A DNA stretch of 64,000 nt, from the NCBI GenBank assembly GCA_029250925.1, contig JAQXEH010000030.1, positions 62,001 through 126,000 on the forward strand, written 5' to 3'. This stretch comes from Hellea sp. (GTDB lineage Bacteria > Pseudomonadota > Alphaproteobacteria > Caulobacterales > Maricaulaceae). Below, one piece after another: positions 37,951 through 46,846 of the stretch; position 1 is the stretch's first letter, and every line of letters begins with the position of its first letter. A program made the translations under genes and the position numbers. The notes below the pieces were generated by a model. That model made no database searches and was not told the origin of the DNA. It saw only the letters and a list, made by a program, of their open reading frames with translations.

Positions 37951-39537
37951 CTAAAGACATGATTTTGCCACAGCATCTTCATTTATGCTGTCAGTAAATC
38001 CATTTAACCAAGCGTAAAGTACAAATATTAATGCAGGCACACCTAAAACTGATGTCAGAACAAAAAACCATACGTAATCAACCTTATCCGCTAGAACTCC
38101 GGAAAAAGCAGCCAAACTCTTCCCATAAAGAGCAAAAAGAGAAGAAAACAATGCATATTGTGATGCAGAATATTTTTTATTAACCAGAATCGACATGAAT
38201 GCTATAAATACTGAGCCCGAAAAACCTGCCGCAAGGTTATCGGCTCCAATTGTCGAAAAGAGATAAATTGTTTTTGGTGTAGAAACTGTTGCTAACCATG
38301 CAAAACTGAGATTAGTAAAAATAGTAACAAAGGCACCAAAAATCATGGTTTTGCTCATACCAATTTTTGCTACCGACCAGCTACCGGCAAAAGCGCCGAA
38401 AATCAACATAGAAATACCAAAAATTCCCTTAACTCCTCCTATTACAGCTTTAGAATAACCAAGGTCTATGTATAATGGCATCGCCATAACACCCATTGTT
38501 GTATCACTTATTCTATAAGAGACCACTATAGCAAAAACCAATAAGGCCATCCATCCTGTCCGTTTTACTAAGTCTGCCAAATCTCCAATTATTGGAACAT
38601 TATATATTTCGTCTCTTTTTAAGTAACTGCGGCCCAATGTAAGAAAAAATACTGTTCCCAAAAATGGCAAAAAAGAAAAAATCATTAAAACAAAAAAAGC
38701 GATACTCTTGCCCACACCAGCAGGTAGGTAAGAAAAAATACCTTCAGATATATTGTATAGGTTGCTACCGATATATCTGAAATACCCTCCATCCTTTATA
38801 CCCAAATAAAGCAAAGCGGATATGATTAATAAAGTAAGCGATCCCTTAAGTAAGCAATTAAAAGCTTCTGTTTTATTTTCATTCATACTTTTATTTTTTT
38901 TATGGGGTTCCGCTGCCCAAAGAGGTGTCGAGCTACCCAAAAGAGCTAGAAATGCTAACCCAATGTAAGTTAGCTGATAACCTCCAATATCTGCAAGAAA
39001 TAGCCCCCCAGAAATGGCTGAAACCATACCAAAACGATACCCCAATTGATAAACAGCTGACATTGCTGCTTGCTCCTCATTTTTAGAGATATCCACCCGC
39101 CAAGCATCCACACAAACATCTAAAGTTGCAGACGAAAATGCAATTAAAACTGCGCAAAAGGCTACACTTACCAAATCTTTTGAGGGGTCCTGAAAGGACA
39201 TAGAAAGAATAGCTAGTGTGGTGCCTAGCGTCGAAAATAATATCCAAGCCCTTCTATTGCCTAGCAATTTGGAAAAGCCCGGAATTTTCATACGGTCTAC
39301 TAAAGGTGCCCAAATGAATTTTAAAGAATACGCAAAACCAACAACTACGAAAAAACCAATTGTCGACCTACTTGCACCTGACTCGCGCAGCCATGCTGAT
39401 AAAACAGTGTAGACTAATAAAATAGGTAAGCCCGCACTAAAACCAAGAGCTAGCATTGCAGCCATTTTGCGATTTGCAAAAACCTTAGAAACTAAAAGTG
39501 ATTCATCAATATATTTTAGAGCCCGGCTTACAGTCAT
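37951..39537 (-). CDS. AmpG-like MFS permease (muropeptide transporter family)
   Basis: 528 residues with 12 or more hydrophobic segments. Family features: 'GFSAGLPILLVYTVLSAWLRE' in helix 1, 'LKFIWAPLVDRMKIP' before helix 3, and 'DVCVDAWRVDISKNEEQAAMSAVYQLGYRFGM' in the middle. AmpG imports anhydro-muropeptides for cell-wall recycling. No recycling enzyme is next to it, so the substrate is inferred from family only. Confidence 0.83.
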   Translation of the reverse strand: MTVSRALKYIDESLLVSKVFANRKMAAMLALGFSAGLPILLVYTVLSAWLRESGASRSTIGFFVVVGFAYSLKFIWAPLVDRMKIPGFSKLLGNRRAWILFSTLGTTLAILSMSFQDPSKDLVSVAFCAVLIAFSSATLDVCVDAWRVDISKNEEQAAMSAVYQLGYRFGMVSAISGGLFLADIGGYQLTYIGLAFLALLGSSTPLWAAEPHKKNKSMNENKTEAFNCLLKGSLTLLIISALLYLGIKDGGYFRYIGSNLYNISEGIFSYLPAGVGKSIAFFVLMIFSFLPFLGTVFFLTLGRSYLKRDEIYNVPIIGDLADLVKRTGWMALLVFAIVVSYRISDTTMGVMAMPLYIDLGYSKAVIGGVKGIFGISMLIFGAFAGSWSVAKIGMSKTMIFGAFVTIFTNLSFAWLATVSTPKTIYLFSTIGADNLAAGFSGSVFIAFMSILVNKKYSASQYALFSSLFALYGKSLAAFSGVLADKVDYVWFFVLTSVLGVPALIFVLYAWLNGFTDSINEDAVAKSCL

Positions 39538-39644
39538 GAGAATGAATTTTTCATAATTTTTAGCCCGCTTATTAACATACCCAAAATAACAATAGTCAAC
39601 AAAGTTTAGCTTATTAATTCCTAAATATCTTCAATTTTAAATAA

Positions 39645-40253
39645 CTAATCAACCAAACCAATACACCTGACAGATTTAAATGCATTTAAATTTTGATTCG
39701 TAATAGGAAAATTTAATGGATATGGAGTATTCTTTAACGGATCCCGCATATAGTAAACATTTTTATTTCTCCCAAGAACCATAGCCCAATGAGACCTTCC
39801 GTTCGGTAAATTATCAAACTGTACCAATGGGTAACTACCACTCATAATACACTTATCTATAATTTGTTTAGATACTGTGTTGTAAACTGTTGCTTTTGCC
39901 TTTCCCCTAGTAACTCGGCGTATGCCGTCCCAAATCAACCAGCCTTGTGAAGTAAAACCATCATAACGAGTAAGCGCTTTATTAAGTTTAGAGGGGTTCA
40001 ATTGAAATCCTAAATTTGTGAGTGCCATGGCTGATGCGGTTAACAAACACCCATCACTCGCAATTGTATCTGAAGTTTTACCTAATCGTTGGGAGCCCCA
40101 CCTTTTATCTTTTTGTATAAAACTGGCTCGGTCTGGAAGATATACATTGCCCTTATGGCTGCTATTGTAGTCTACAGAATATGGCGTTAGTGGTGTTGAA
40201 CAACCCAGTAAAAAAAGAAGCGGAAAGCAAAGAAGTACATAGTAATTTTTCAT
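39645..40253 (-). CDS. C39-like peptidase, lipoprotein
   Basis: 202 residues. The signal peptide ends in lipobox 'LLGC' (Cys18), so the protein is membrane-anchored outside the cytoplasm. The rest fits the peptidase C39-like papain fold: 'QKDKRWGSQRLG' then 'SDGCLLTASAMAL' (candidate nucleophile Cys69), 'GRSHWAMVLG' (His155) and 'MRDPL' (Asp171). The triad is my assignment from the pattern. Substrate unknown; bacteriocin processing is unlikely because no transporter or leader peptide is nearby. It is divergent from the DUF885 peptidase gene. Confidence 0.72.
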   Translation of the reverse strand: MKNYYVLLCFPLLFLLGCSTPLTPYSVDYNSSHKGNVYLPDRASFIQKDKRWGSQRLGKTSDTIASDGCLLTASAMALTNLGFQLNPSKLNKALTRYDGFTSQGWLIWDGIRRVTRGKAKATVYNTVSKQIIDKCIMSGSYPLVQFDNLPNGRSHWAMVLGRNKNVYYMRDPLKNTPYPLNFPITNQNLNAFKSVRCIGLVD

Positions 40254-40382
40254 GATTTAAGACTATCCATGAAACGTTAACATAGAGTTTTAAAATTCAA
40301 ATATTCTCTGTAATATTACATAAAATACTTGTCGAAAACCTAACTGGTCCTTAAAAGGTCAAAATATTTACTGAGAGTGCGA

Positions 40383-42161
40383 ATGCCAAAAATTTATAGT
40401 TTGTTTATTAATTCACTAGCTATCGCTATATTTGCCTATTCAACTTTATTCGCAGCGGCTCCATCAGATAACATGATAATTAAAGATAGCCTTGATACAT
40501 TAATAAGTGATTTTGAAAAATCCGAAACAGCTAAAAATCCAATAAAAAGTGGGCAATTAGGAAACATAGCTGCACTCCGAATGCTTCCAAACGTAAGTTT
40601 TAAAGCAAAAAAAAATAATGAAGCCTTAATAGAGAGTTTTATTCAGAGACATTTAGCTCTTTCCAGCAAACAAATGGATGAAAACACAAAACTTAATTAC
40701 GAATTATTGGGGTTTGTACTTAAACAAAAAAAACTCATGTTTCCATATGACACTGATAGAGTTCCATTTACTAATGACAGCGGTTTTTTTAATGAAATGA
40801 TTTATATTTCTCGTCAAACAAAATTTGATGTGGTTGATGATTATGAAGCATATATCTCTAGATTAGCTAAATTACCAAGATATTTTGAAGATCATAAAAA
40901 AAACATGCGCAGAGGCATTGATACTGGATTTACTGCCTCAACAGTAATAATGCCAGGTATCATAAAAGTTATAGATCAACTTAGCAAGGGCGATCCTAAA
41001 GAGCATCCTTTGTATATGCCTCTCAAAAATTATCCCGATGGAATTAATGTTAAAGAAAGAAATCGATTAAATACACTCGGTGAAACAACAATAATTAATT
41101 CTGTTTTACCCGCATATAAAAACCTTAAAGATTTTTTTGAAGATGAGTACACGCCAAAAACAAGATTAAATATCGGCATCGGAACAGACAACAGTAACAG
41201 AGAATACTATAAAGCTCTTATTAAATATTTCACAACATTAGAACTAACACCAGACGAAGTCCACAATCTTGGAATTCAAGAGGTACAGAGAATTAGATCC
41301 GAAATGGATTCAGTTATTATTGCAACAAATTTTGAAGGTACCTTTAGTGACTTTTTAACGTTTCTGAGAACAAGCCCTCAGTTTTATGCATCCACTGAAA
41401 AGCAATTGCTCAAAGAAGCCTCTTATCTTGCTAAAAAGATAGACGGAAGAATGCCTGAATTTTTCCAAACACTGCCACGTTTGTCATATGGAGTCATTCC
41501 AGTACCAAAAGAAATTCAAGAAAACTATACTACTGGTCGTTACTGGGGGGGAAGTCCAGAGCTAAACAAAGCGGGAAATTATGTCGTTAATACCTACGAT
41601 TTAAAACAAAGACCCCTTTACAACCTACCCGCACTTACAGCTCATGAAGGTGTTCCAGGACATCACCATCAAATTGCACTCAGCCAAGAAATAAAAAATA
41701 TTCCTTCCTTTCGAAAAGATATCAATGTCAGTGCTTTTGTAGAAGGCTGGGGGTTGTATGCTGAAAAACTAGCCGGTGAGATGGGAATTTACGATACTGC
41801 ATATAATAAATTTGGGCAACTCACTTATGAAATGTGGAGGGCCTGCAGACTCTTAGTAGATACTGGAATTCATTGGAAAGGCTGGGAACGCAAAAAAGCA
41901 GAAGAATGTTTTTTTCAAAATACTGCATTGGCTCCTCACAACATAAAAACAGAAGTCGACAGATACATCAGCTGGCCGGGGCAGGCAGTATCTTACAAAA
42001 TAGGAGAGCTTAAAATACTTGAATTAAAAGAATTCTCTAAAAAACAACTTGGATATCAATTTAATATTAGAGAATTTCATGACCAAATTTTAATGAGCGG
42101 TAGCCTTCCTTTAAATATCCTTGACCGAAAGATTAAAAAATGGGTCCAAGAAAAGCTTTAG
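40383..42161 (+). CDS. DUF885 family metallopeptidase-like protein
   Basis: 592 residues from ATG 40383; GAGAG lies five bases upstream. The track start is a GTG two codons earlier. An N-terminal signal peptide (about 1-24, ending near 'LFAAAPS') predicts export. The DUF885 core carries the zinc motif 'HEGVPGHHHQ' (first His about 421), followed by 'EGWGLYAE'. Such proteins resemble M32 carboxypeptidases and are thought to be metallopeptidases; substrates are unproven. The divergent 120-bp gap to the C39-like gene probably holds both promoters. Confidence 0.85.
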   Translation: MPKIYSLFINSLAIAIFAYSTLFAAAPSDNMIIKDSLDTLISDFEKSETAKNPIKSGQLGNIAALRMLPNVSFKAKKNNEALIESFIQRHLALSSKQMDENTKLNYELLGFVLKQKKLMFPYDTDRVPFTNDSGFFNEMIYISRQTKFDVVDDYEAYISRLAKLPRYFEDHKKNMRRGIDTGFTASTVIMPGIIKVIDQLSKGDPKEHPLYMPLKNYPDGINVKERNRLNTLGETTIINSVLPAYKNLKDFFEDEYTPKTRLNIGIGTDNSNREYYKALIKYFTTLELTPDEVHNLGIQEVQRIRSEMDSVIIATNFEGTFSDFLTFLRTSPQFYASTEKQLLKEASYLAKKIDGRMPEFFQTLPRLSYGVIPVPKEIQENYTTGRYWGGSPELNKAGNYVVNTYDLKQRPLYNLPALTAHEGVPGHHHQIALSQEIKNIPSFRKDINVSAFVEGWGLYAEKLAGEMGIYDTAYNKFGQLTYEMWRACRLLVDTGIHWKGWERKKAEECFFQNTALAPHNIKTEVDRYISWPGQAVSYKIGELKILELKEFSKKQLGYQFNIREFHDQILMSGSLPLNILDRKIKKWVQEKL

Positions 42162-42263
42162 CCCCATTAAAAAGAGTATACTAATAAAGCTTAGAATTAC
42201 ATAAATATGCATTCAATACTTACTTGGCAGACATGGGTGCAGAGAAAATAATCGATCCGAAGC

Positions 42264-42893
42264 TTAATAATTTTCAGGTTTTTTTGCACTAAATTTAGAA
42301 TAATATACTTTCAGTGCATCAAGATCTCTCACAACATTTCCGCTCGGTATAAAAAACTTATCTAAAACTATTCGTTTGGTATCAAAATCGAATGCTGCTG
42401 TAAAAATCTTTGCATCGACTGCTTCTGCAATATGCAAAAATCCAGTTCGCCACTGCTTTGTTTTCGAACGTGTACCTTCAGGTGCTATTGCTATTAAAGA
42501 ACCCTTAAGTTTCTCTATGTTAGCTACAGCCTCTTTAACAAGACCCGAACCAGGCTTATTTTTATCGACAGGTATTCCCCCCATATATACCAGAAATCTG
42601 CCTAAGAGGGGTTGCTTAAATAAAGTATACTTTCCGAAAAAAGATATCTTAGCGTCTAAACCTATTATTGCGGTAAAACCAAAAACGCCATCCCAGTTAG
42701 ATGTATGTGGCGCAGCTATGAGAACTAAGTTTTCATTTTCTTTCATTTTAGGAATTTCTCCCTCAATTTTCCAGCCAAATATTTTAAGTAAAAATCTAGC
42801 AAGAAACTGTATCGTTTTTGGCCTATGTGCCCTAAAAGATTTTGGTATTTTATTTGCGTAATCTATGGGGCTATCATTTTTACTTTCGGTCAT
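42264..42893 (-). CDS. PlsC-like 1-acyl-glycerol-3-phosphate acyltransferase
   Basis: 209 residues. The acyltransferase motifs are clear: HX4D as 'PHTSNWDG' (about 61) and 'PEGTRS' (about 133). This short, single-domain form is often annotated as lysophospholipid acyltransferase family; acceptor and acyl donor are unknown. ATG 42893 is preferred over the track start seven codons earlier because it lies one base after the arsC-like stop codon, so the two genes are probably co-transcribed. Confidence 0.82.
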   Translation of the reverse strand: MTESKNDSPIDYANKIPKSFRAHRPKTIQFLARFLLKIFGWKIEGEIPKMKENENLVLIAAPHTSNWDGVFGFTAIIGLDAKISFFGKYTLFKQPLLGRFLVYMGGIPVDKNKPGSGLVKEAVANIEKLKGSLIAIAPEGTRSKTKQWRTGFLHIAEAVDAKIFTAAFDFDTKRIVLDKFFIPSGNVVRDLDALKVYYSKFSAKKPENY

Positions 42894-42894
42894 T

Positions 42895-43242
42895 TTACAA
42901 AATACTGAAAACATTTTTGGCCGGACGGCAAACCACAGCTTTATCCCCTTTTATTGCAATTGGTCTCTCAATTAACTTTGGGTTTTCGATCATAGCTTTA
43001 ATTAATAGTTCCTCGTTGCTCTCTTGTTTCAAGTTTAAAGTTTTATAAATGGCTTCTTTTTTTCTCATTAGTTCTTGGGCAGATTGATAACCTAATTTTT
43101 CTAATAAGTTAGAAATAACTTCGAACGTAATAATATTTTCCATGTATTTATACACATCGTAGTTAATGCCGTTTTCATCAAGAACAGTCAAAATTTCGCG
43201 AGATTTAGAGCATCTCGTGTTATGATAGATTATTAAAGTCAT
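42895..43242 (-). CDS. ArsC-family protein (glutaredoxin-type arsenate reductase-like)
   Basis: 115 residues with a thioredoxin-like fold. 'HNTRCSKSREIL' provides the catalytic Cys11 and 'LIERPIAI' the conserved arginine region. This fits the YfgD/ArsC glutaredoxin-linked branch. No ArsB/Acr3 pump or ArsR regulator is adjacent, so arsenate resistance is not well supported by context. It pairs with the acyltransferase gene downstream. Confidence 0.82.
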   Translation of the reverse strand: MTLIIYHNTRCSKSREILTVLDENGINYDVYKYMENIITFEVISNLLEKLGYQSAQELMRKKEAIYKTLNLKQESNEELLIKAMIENPKLIERPIAIKGDKAVVCRPAKNVFSIL

Positions 43243-43346
43243 TAAGAATCCTATTGTTAAATAAATGTATCCTCCAAATATATATATGAAAAGCCCTTAA
43301 GTAATTTTAATGTGTTTGAAGCTTTATTTTAATTGTTAATTCAAAA

Positions 43347-43379
43347 AGATAAAGCTGAGGAAATAATATAGATAAAGCT
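43347..43379. repeat. Direct repeat AGATAAAGCT in the gap before the beta-lactamase-like gene
   Basis: AGATAAAGCT occurs at 43347-43356 and 43370-43379, 23 bp apart, about 55 bp upstream of the next start codon. It may be an operator pair or chance in AT-rich DNA. The rest of the 189-bp gap (43243-43431) shows nothing I can name. Confidence 0.25.
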
Positions 43380-43431
43380 AATTGCTGATTTAGACATTGA
43401 TGATATATTTGATTTAAAGGAAAAATGATAA

Positions 43432-44568
43432 ATGACTAAAATTCCATATCAAGTTTATGCAGCGGACAAGTTCTTTTCCGTAATTGATACGTTCAAATCA
43501 AATTTTGAGAACAGCCAAGAACATGGAGCACAATTTTGCGCTTACAAAAATGGTAAACTGATTCTTGATTTGCACGGAGGATGGGCCGACAAAAAAAAAT
43601 CAAAAGTAATTAGCCCAAGTACGTTATTTTCTATTTTTTCATCAGGAAAGGCAGTTGCCTCTTTGACAATAGCGCATTTAGTGCAACAAAATTGTTTGAG
43701 TTATAATGATCTAGTAAGTGCTATTTGGCCTGAATTTTCCAAGTACGGGAAATCTAATTTGACAGTTGCTCAACTCTTATCTCATCAATCAGGCCTTTCT
43801 GGTATTACTTGCCCCAATTGGACTAATGAAGATTGGTTTGACTGGAAAAAAACTTGCAACTCACTTGCTAATCAAAAGCCTATATTTTTACCGGGGAAGC
43901 AAAGTGGTTATCATCCTATAACATTTGGCTTTCTGGTTGGTGAAATTGCTCGTCGCGCTGATAAGAATAGGCGCACACTTGGAAAGATACTAAGAGAGGA
44001 CATCTGCGAACCTAACAATCTAAATATATGGATCGGACTTCCTAAAAATAAACACAATGATTGTTCTGAAATCATCAAACCAAGTAAATTAGCTAACCTA
44101 GGAGAAATTAATACAGCAACGGAATTTGCTTTTTTAAAAAACTGGTCAACTCCCAACCCAAAACCAATAGAACGCTGGCGTGAGGCTGAGTTTGCAGGTA
44201 ACAATTGTCATTCAAATGCAAAGTCTTTAGCAAAAATAATGCAAATGGCTGTCAATGGAAAAATAAACAGAACAAACTATCTATCCAAAGAAAACATTCA
44301 GGGTTTACGGAAATCTCGTAGCAAAGGGCCTGATCTTGTATTACCTTTTACAATAAATTTCGGGGCGGGTTTAATGAGAAACACTCCAAATTACTTTTAT
44401 GGGCCCAATGCAGAAACTGTAGGGCATAGTGGTTGGGGAGGGTCTTGTGTCTTTGCAGACCATATAAATGGTATATCTGCTGCGTATGTAATGAATAAAC
44501 AAAATAATACATTAATAGGTGACTTAAGACCTAAGCGAATTATAGAAGAAATGTATAATTGCCTTTAA
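43432..44568 (+). CDS. Beta-lactamase family serine hydrolase (class C/EstB-like)
   Basis: 378 residues of the serine beta-lactamase/D-Ala-D-Ala carboxypeptidase superfamily. The nucleophile motif SxxK is Ser70-Ser-Gly-Lys73 ('FSIFSSGKA'). A Tyr motif follows near residue 161 ('GYHPITFG'), and 'VGHSGWGGS' near 335 takes the place of the KTG box. No signal peptide is visible, which fits the cytosolic esterase branch (EstB-type) better than a true resistance enzyme. It heads a tight four-gene series with two thioesterases and a MATE exporter. Confidence 0.82.
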   Translation: MTKIPYQVYAADKFFSVIDTFKSNFENSQEHGAQFCAYKNGKLILDLHGGWADKKKSKVISPSTLFSIFSSGKAVASLTIAHLVQQNCLSYNDLVSAIWPEFSKYGKSNLTVAQLLSHQSGLSGITCPNWTNEDWFDWKKTCNSLANQKPIFLPGKQSGYHPITFGFLVGEIARRADKNRRTLGKILREDICEPNNLNIWIGLPKNKHNDCSEIIKPSKLANLGEINTATEFAFLKNWSTPNPKPIERWREAEFAGNNCHSNAKSLAKIMQMAVNGKINRTNYLSKENIQGLRKSRSKGPDLVLPFTINFGAGLMRNTPNYFYGPNAETVGHSGWGGSCVFADHINGISAAYVMNKQNNTLIGDLRPKRIIEEMYNCL

Positions 44569-44576
44569 GGTAAGCA

Positions 44577-45050
44577 TTGGAGAGCAACTTGTCAGATAAT
44601 GACTATATAGAAAAACTTTGGGAAATTGGGCCCAGCATGGCTGAACATACACCCCACGGAAAAGAATTGGGTATAAAGTTTGTTGCCGTAGACAAGGGAA
44701 GGGCAACTATGAGCTTGCCCTACAATATCGAGCTAATCGGCGACCCCAAAACAAGAGTACTTCACGGTGGGGCGGTAACTACTTTACTTGATCAAGCTTG
44801 TGGACTAGCGGCCATAGCTGGATTTGATGAACCAAGAATGTGCGCTACGCTAAACCTATCAATAGACTATATGCGAGCAGCAAAACCCGGAAAAACTATA
44901 ATCGCTCAAGCGCATTGTTATAAGGCCACTAAACATGTAGCATTCTTGCGTGCGGTGGCTCACGATGGCGACGAAACTGACCCTGTGGCAACCGCTCAAG
45001 CTACTTTCATGGCAACTAGTATGCTCAAAAAAGGTCCGAAAAATGGTTGA
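44577..45050 (+). CDS. PaaI-type hotdog thioesterase, copy 1
   Basis: 157-residue single hotdog domain of the acyl-CoA thioesterase (PaaI/4HBT) family, with the active-site segment 'VLHGGAVTTLLDQACGLAA' near residue 62. The track start is TTG, with AAGG six bases upstream. A second in-frame TTG at 44589, preceded by GGAGAG, is an equally good start. It lies 8 bp after the beta-lactamase-like gene and overlaps the next thioesterase by eight bases. The pair looks like diverged paralogues. Confidence 0.83.
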   Translation: MESNLSDNDYIEKLWEIGPSMAEHTPHGKELGIKFVAVDKGRATMSLPYNIELIGDPKTRVLHGGAVTTLLDQACGLAAIAGFDEPRMCATLNLSIDYMRAAKPGKTIIAQAHCYKATKHVAFLRAVAHDGDETDPVATAQATFMATSMLKKGPKNG

Positions 45051-45456
45051 GCAACAGAGAATTATTAAAGCTTTATCTCAAATCCCATATTCAAAAATGT
45101 TAGGGGTAGAGCCAATATTTATTGGTGAAGAGTTTACTTTGAAAATGCCCTACTCACACTCAAATATCGGCAATCCAACATTGCCCGCATTACATGGTGG
45201 TGCAATTAGTGGTCTTATGGAAATAGCGGCAATTACTCAGTTATTCATAACAACCAATGGCAAAAGTCTTTCAAAGCCCATAGGCATAAATGTAGATTAC
45301 CTGCGCAAAGGTTTACCAAAAGACACTTATGCAAGAGCCGTTGTATTCAAACAAGGAACTCGAGTTGCAAATGTAAGAGTGAGATCTTGGCAAGAAGACT
45401 ACAATAAGCCAATCGCAGTAATGCATGGTCATTACCTAACTGATAAAGCCGATTAA
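45043..45456 (+). CDS. PaaI-type hotdog thioesterase, copy 2
   Basis: 137 residues from ATG 45043, which overlaps the end of copy 1 by eight bases. The longer track ORF (from 44950) runs inside copy 1 and is not credible. The hotdog core has 'ALHGGAISGLMEIAAI' at the active site, and the later 'NVDYLRKGLPKDTYARAVV' matches the same region of copy 1 in layout. The two may form a heteromer. The stop overlaps the MATE start (TAATG). Confidence 0.83.
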   Translation: MVEQQRIIKALSQIPYSKMLGVEPIFIGEEFTLKMPYSHSNIGNPTLPALHGGAISGLMEIAAITQLFITTNGKSLSKPIGINVDYLRKGLPKDTYARAVVFKQGTRVANVRVRSWQEDYNKPIAVMHGHYLTDKAD

Positions 45457-46799
45457 TGACCCCCTCAAAACCTTTGGGGTTAACTTACAGAAATGTGTTC
45501 CTTCAAAGTTGGCCCATAATGTTAGCAAATGCTGCAGCCCCAATTGTAGGTCTTGTAGATACTTTAATAATAGGAAGATTTAGCTCCACAATAGCCTTAG
45601 CTGGAATAGGTCTAGGAGCCGTGATCTATGGAATTGCATACTGGGGGTTTGGGTTTCTTCGCATGAGCACTGCAGGACTTGCGGCTCAAAGTTTTGGCGC
45701 CGAAAGAAACGATGAAGTTCAAGCACACCTTGCCCGTGCAGTGCCCCTTGGCATGCTAATAGGTTTAGGTATCTTCGTAATGCAATTACCTCTCATAAAT
45801 GGTGCACTTCTTATATTTTCAGGAACTCCCGATGTTGAAATTTCTGCATCCATATACATAAAGGCCAGAATTTGGGGCCTGCCCGCAACACTTTCATCAA
45901 TAGCACTTATGGGCTGGTTCGTTGGGGTTAGTCGATCCGGACTCGCTTTGAAAATGCAATTAGCTTTAAATGCCGTCAATGTGATACTCTCTCCAATATT
46001 TGTAATACAATTTGGTTGGGGATTGTGGGGAGTTGGCATAGCTTCAGCTATAGCGGAATGGTGCGGCCTTATAGTTGGGTTATGTCTCGCATATTCAGAG
46101 ATTAACAAGCGAGGGGGGTTAATAAAAACAGCGTTATCAGTTAATAATTTATTAGATGCGCCGTCGATAAAAAAACTCGGAGTTACGAATAGTAATATTT
46201 TTATTCGTACAATGTGCCTCACTATAGGGTTTAGCTTTTTTGGAAATGCCGCAGCGGCACAAGGAATTATATTTCTGGCTAGTTATCATATTTTAATGCA
46301 ATTTATCACGATGATTGCACTTGTTCTGGATGCTTTTGCTCATACCGCAGAGGCATTTGTTGGTGCAGCATATGGAGCAAAAAATTTACAGAATTTTGAT
46401 AGATCGGTTAAACTAACAACTAATTTTTCTATTATTTTTGCTTTTATGTTAAGTTTTATAATTTTTATATTTGGACCCTTCGCAATTGAGATTTTGTCTA
46501 CTGATGAGAATGTTATATCTACTGCGAATAGGTACTTACCTTACTGCGCATTAACTCCTGTTATTGGGTTTGCGGCTTGGCAATTAGATGGTGTGTTTAT
46601 TGGTACAACGAGCACTCGTGAAATGAGAAATGCTGGCATTTTAGCTGTCATTATTTACATTCTAGCTCATTATTTAATAACCCTTAAACTTGAAAAAGAT
46701 GGAATTTGGATTTCTTTTTTAATATACTATTTAGCACGTGCATTTACATTATCCTATTATTATCCATCCGTAAGAAAGAGAATATATTCCTCTTCGTAG
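45456..46799 (+). CDS. MATE family efflux transporter (DinF-like)
   Basis: 447 residues with about 12 hydrophobic segments in two halves. 'SWPIMLANAAAPIVGLVDTLIIG' at the start and 'GFLRMSTAGLAAQSFGA' are MATE/DinF-type features. It exports organic cations or other small molecules by Na+ or H+ exchange. It is translationally coupled to the upstream thioesterase by a one-base overlap, suggesting a shared substrate pathway, but the compound is unknown. Confidence 0.87.
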   Translation: MTPSKPLGLTYRNVFLQSWPIMLANAAAPIVGLVDTLIIGRFSSTIALAGIGLGAVIYGIAYWGFGFLRMSTAGLAAQSFGAERNDEVQAHLARAVPLGMLIGLGIFVMQLPLINGALLIFSGTPDVEISASIYIKARIWGLPATLSSIALMGWFVGVSRSGLALKMQLALNAVNVILSPIFVIQFGWGLWGVGIASAIAEWCGLIVGLCLAYSEINKRGGLIKTALSVNNLLDAPSIKKLGVTNSNIFIRTMCLTIGFSFFGNAAAAQGIIFLASYHILMQFITMIALVLDAFAHTAEAFVGAAYGAKNLQNFDRSVKLTTNFSIIFAFMLSFIIFIFGPFAIEILSTDENVISTANRYLPYCALTPVIGFAAWQLDGVFIGTTSTREMRNAGILAVIIYILAHYLITLKLEKDGIWISFLIYYLARAFTLSYYYPSVRKRIYSSS

Positions 46800-46846
46800 A
46801 CTAACATTTTTGTAGGAGCCAAAGCTTAACTTTGCTAAACAAGCAT

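Noticed and set aside
43432-44568. Antibiotic-resistance beta-lactamase
   Set aside because: No signal peptide, no clear KTG box, and coupling to thioesterases; it fits the esterase-like branch better.
44950-45042. N-terminal extension of thioesterase copy 2
   Set aside because: It lies inside copy 1 in another frame and lacks hotdog homology. ATG 45043 gives a standard-length domain.
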